Shown piece by piece: positions 15,199 through 15,459 of a DNA stretch of 15,459 bases. Within the stretch, counting starts at the first letter, position 1. Each line of letters begins with the position of its first letter. A model generated the notes under the pieces. It had not been told where the DNA came from and ran no database searches. It saw nothing but the letters and a program-made list of their open reading frames with translations. This DNA is from an uncultured Colwellia sp. Lineage in GTDB: Bacteria > Pseudomonadota > Gammaproteobacteria > Enterobacterales > Alteromonadaceae. The stretch covers positions 1 to 15,459 of the forward strand of contig CAJWBY010000118.1 of NCBI GenBank assembly GCA_913020705.1. Reading direction: 5' to 3'. The translations under genes were made by a program, and so were the position numbers.

Positions 15199-15227
15199 AA
15201 AAAAAGACGCCTAAGCGTCTTTTTTTT
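15199..15227. terminator. Bidirectional terminator between the chemoreceptor gene and tuf
   Basis: AGACGC/GCGTCT (15205-15210 with 15215-15220) with a CTAA loop is flanked by seven A on the left and eight T on the right. It therefore works for the plus-strand chemoreceptor gene and for the minus-strand tuf. Two further small hairpins lie between it and the tuf stop: 15229-15244 (AGTTCT/AGAACT) and 15257-15270 (TTCTC/GAGAA). Confidence 0.9.
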
Positions 15228-15270
15228 CAGTTCTCGTGAGAACTAAAATCTGCTATTTCTCAAAAGAGAA

Positions 15271-15459
15271 TTAAGCCATGATTTTAGATACAACACCAGC
15301 ACCAACAGTACGACCACCTTCACGGATAGCGAAGCGTAAACCTTCGTCCATCGCTACTGGGTTGATTAGCTCTACAACAAATTTCAAGTTGTCGCCTGGC
15401 ATTACCATTTCAACACCTTCAGGAAGCTCTACAGCACCTGTGATATCTGTTGTACGGAA
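15271..15459 (-). CDS. tuf: Elongation factor Tu, C-terminal 62 codons (cut by the window edge)
   Basis: Translating the minus strand up to the TAA at 15273-15271 gives the EF-Tu C-terminus: [62 protein letters not shown]. This is domain III, which contacts aminoacyl-tRNA. The frame is open to the window edge, so the gene is truncated only by the window. secE and nusG, which usually follow tufB, are absent downstream. This therefore looks more like a tufA-type copy at the end of a str operon, although that is inference. The next unit converges on it. Confidence 0.96.
   Translation of the reverse strand, partial: FRTTDITGAVELPEGVEMVMPGDNLKFVVELINPVAMDEGLRFAIREGGRTVGAGVVSKIMA

Noticed and set aside
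15271..15459. tuf as a truncated pseudogene
   Set aside because: The frame is intact up to the window edge and the C-terminus is fully conserved; it is cut only by the window.

Overview
The window is an AT-rich, tightly packed stretch of chromosome from a marine gammaproteobacterium. The gene content (purH/purD next to an rRNA operon, dusB-fis, prmA, a Cache-type chemoreceptor, EF-Tu) and the protein sequences point to the Alteromonadales, most likely a Colwellia/Thalassotalea-like organism. The family-level placement is inference from sequence style; the gammaproteobacterial placement is firm.

Left part (1-7123, all genes on the minus strand). The first ~130 bases look like the promoter and leader of an rRNA operon that runs off the left edge: a TTGACG/TAGAAT promoter with a GC-rich discriminator, a small boxB-like hairpin and a boxA-like CTCTTTA. 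Inward from this come purD, an exported methyltransferase-like protein, purH, fis, dusB and prmA. purH and purD would normally be adjacent. Here the methyltransferase gene, with its own strong terminator, lies between them, and an 83-nt nested hairpin follows purH. A 162-bp element with 27-bp imperfect terminal inverted repeats, MITE-like in form, sits between purH and the fis terminator. dusB-fis is the usual two-gene operon with a stringent-type promoter candidate.

Middle (7241-8755, plus strand). An rraA-like gene is followed by a siroheme-synthase-like gene. The dehydrogenase/ferrochelatase half of the latter is intact, but its C-terminal uroporphyrinogen methyltransferase half is short and has lost its SAM-binding motifs.

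Right part (9008-12834). An iron-type divergon: an imelysin lipoprotein and a di-heme DUF1111 lipoprotein transcribed leftwards, and a membrane fatty-acid-hydroxylase/sterol-desaturase-family protein transcribed rightwards. A near-consensus Fur box, forming a perfect 12+5+12 palindrome, lies between them and overlaps the predicted imelysin promoter. This is the most system-like part of the window.

Right end. A dCache-HAMP-MCP chemoreceptor has a candidate sigma-28 promoter. A bidirectional terminator is shared with the converging tuf gene, of which only the last 62 codons are inside the window. No CRISPR array, insertion sequence with transposase, tRNA or phage gene was seen.
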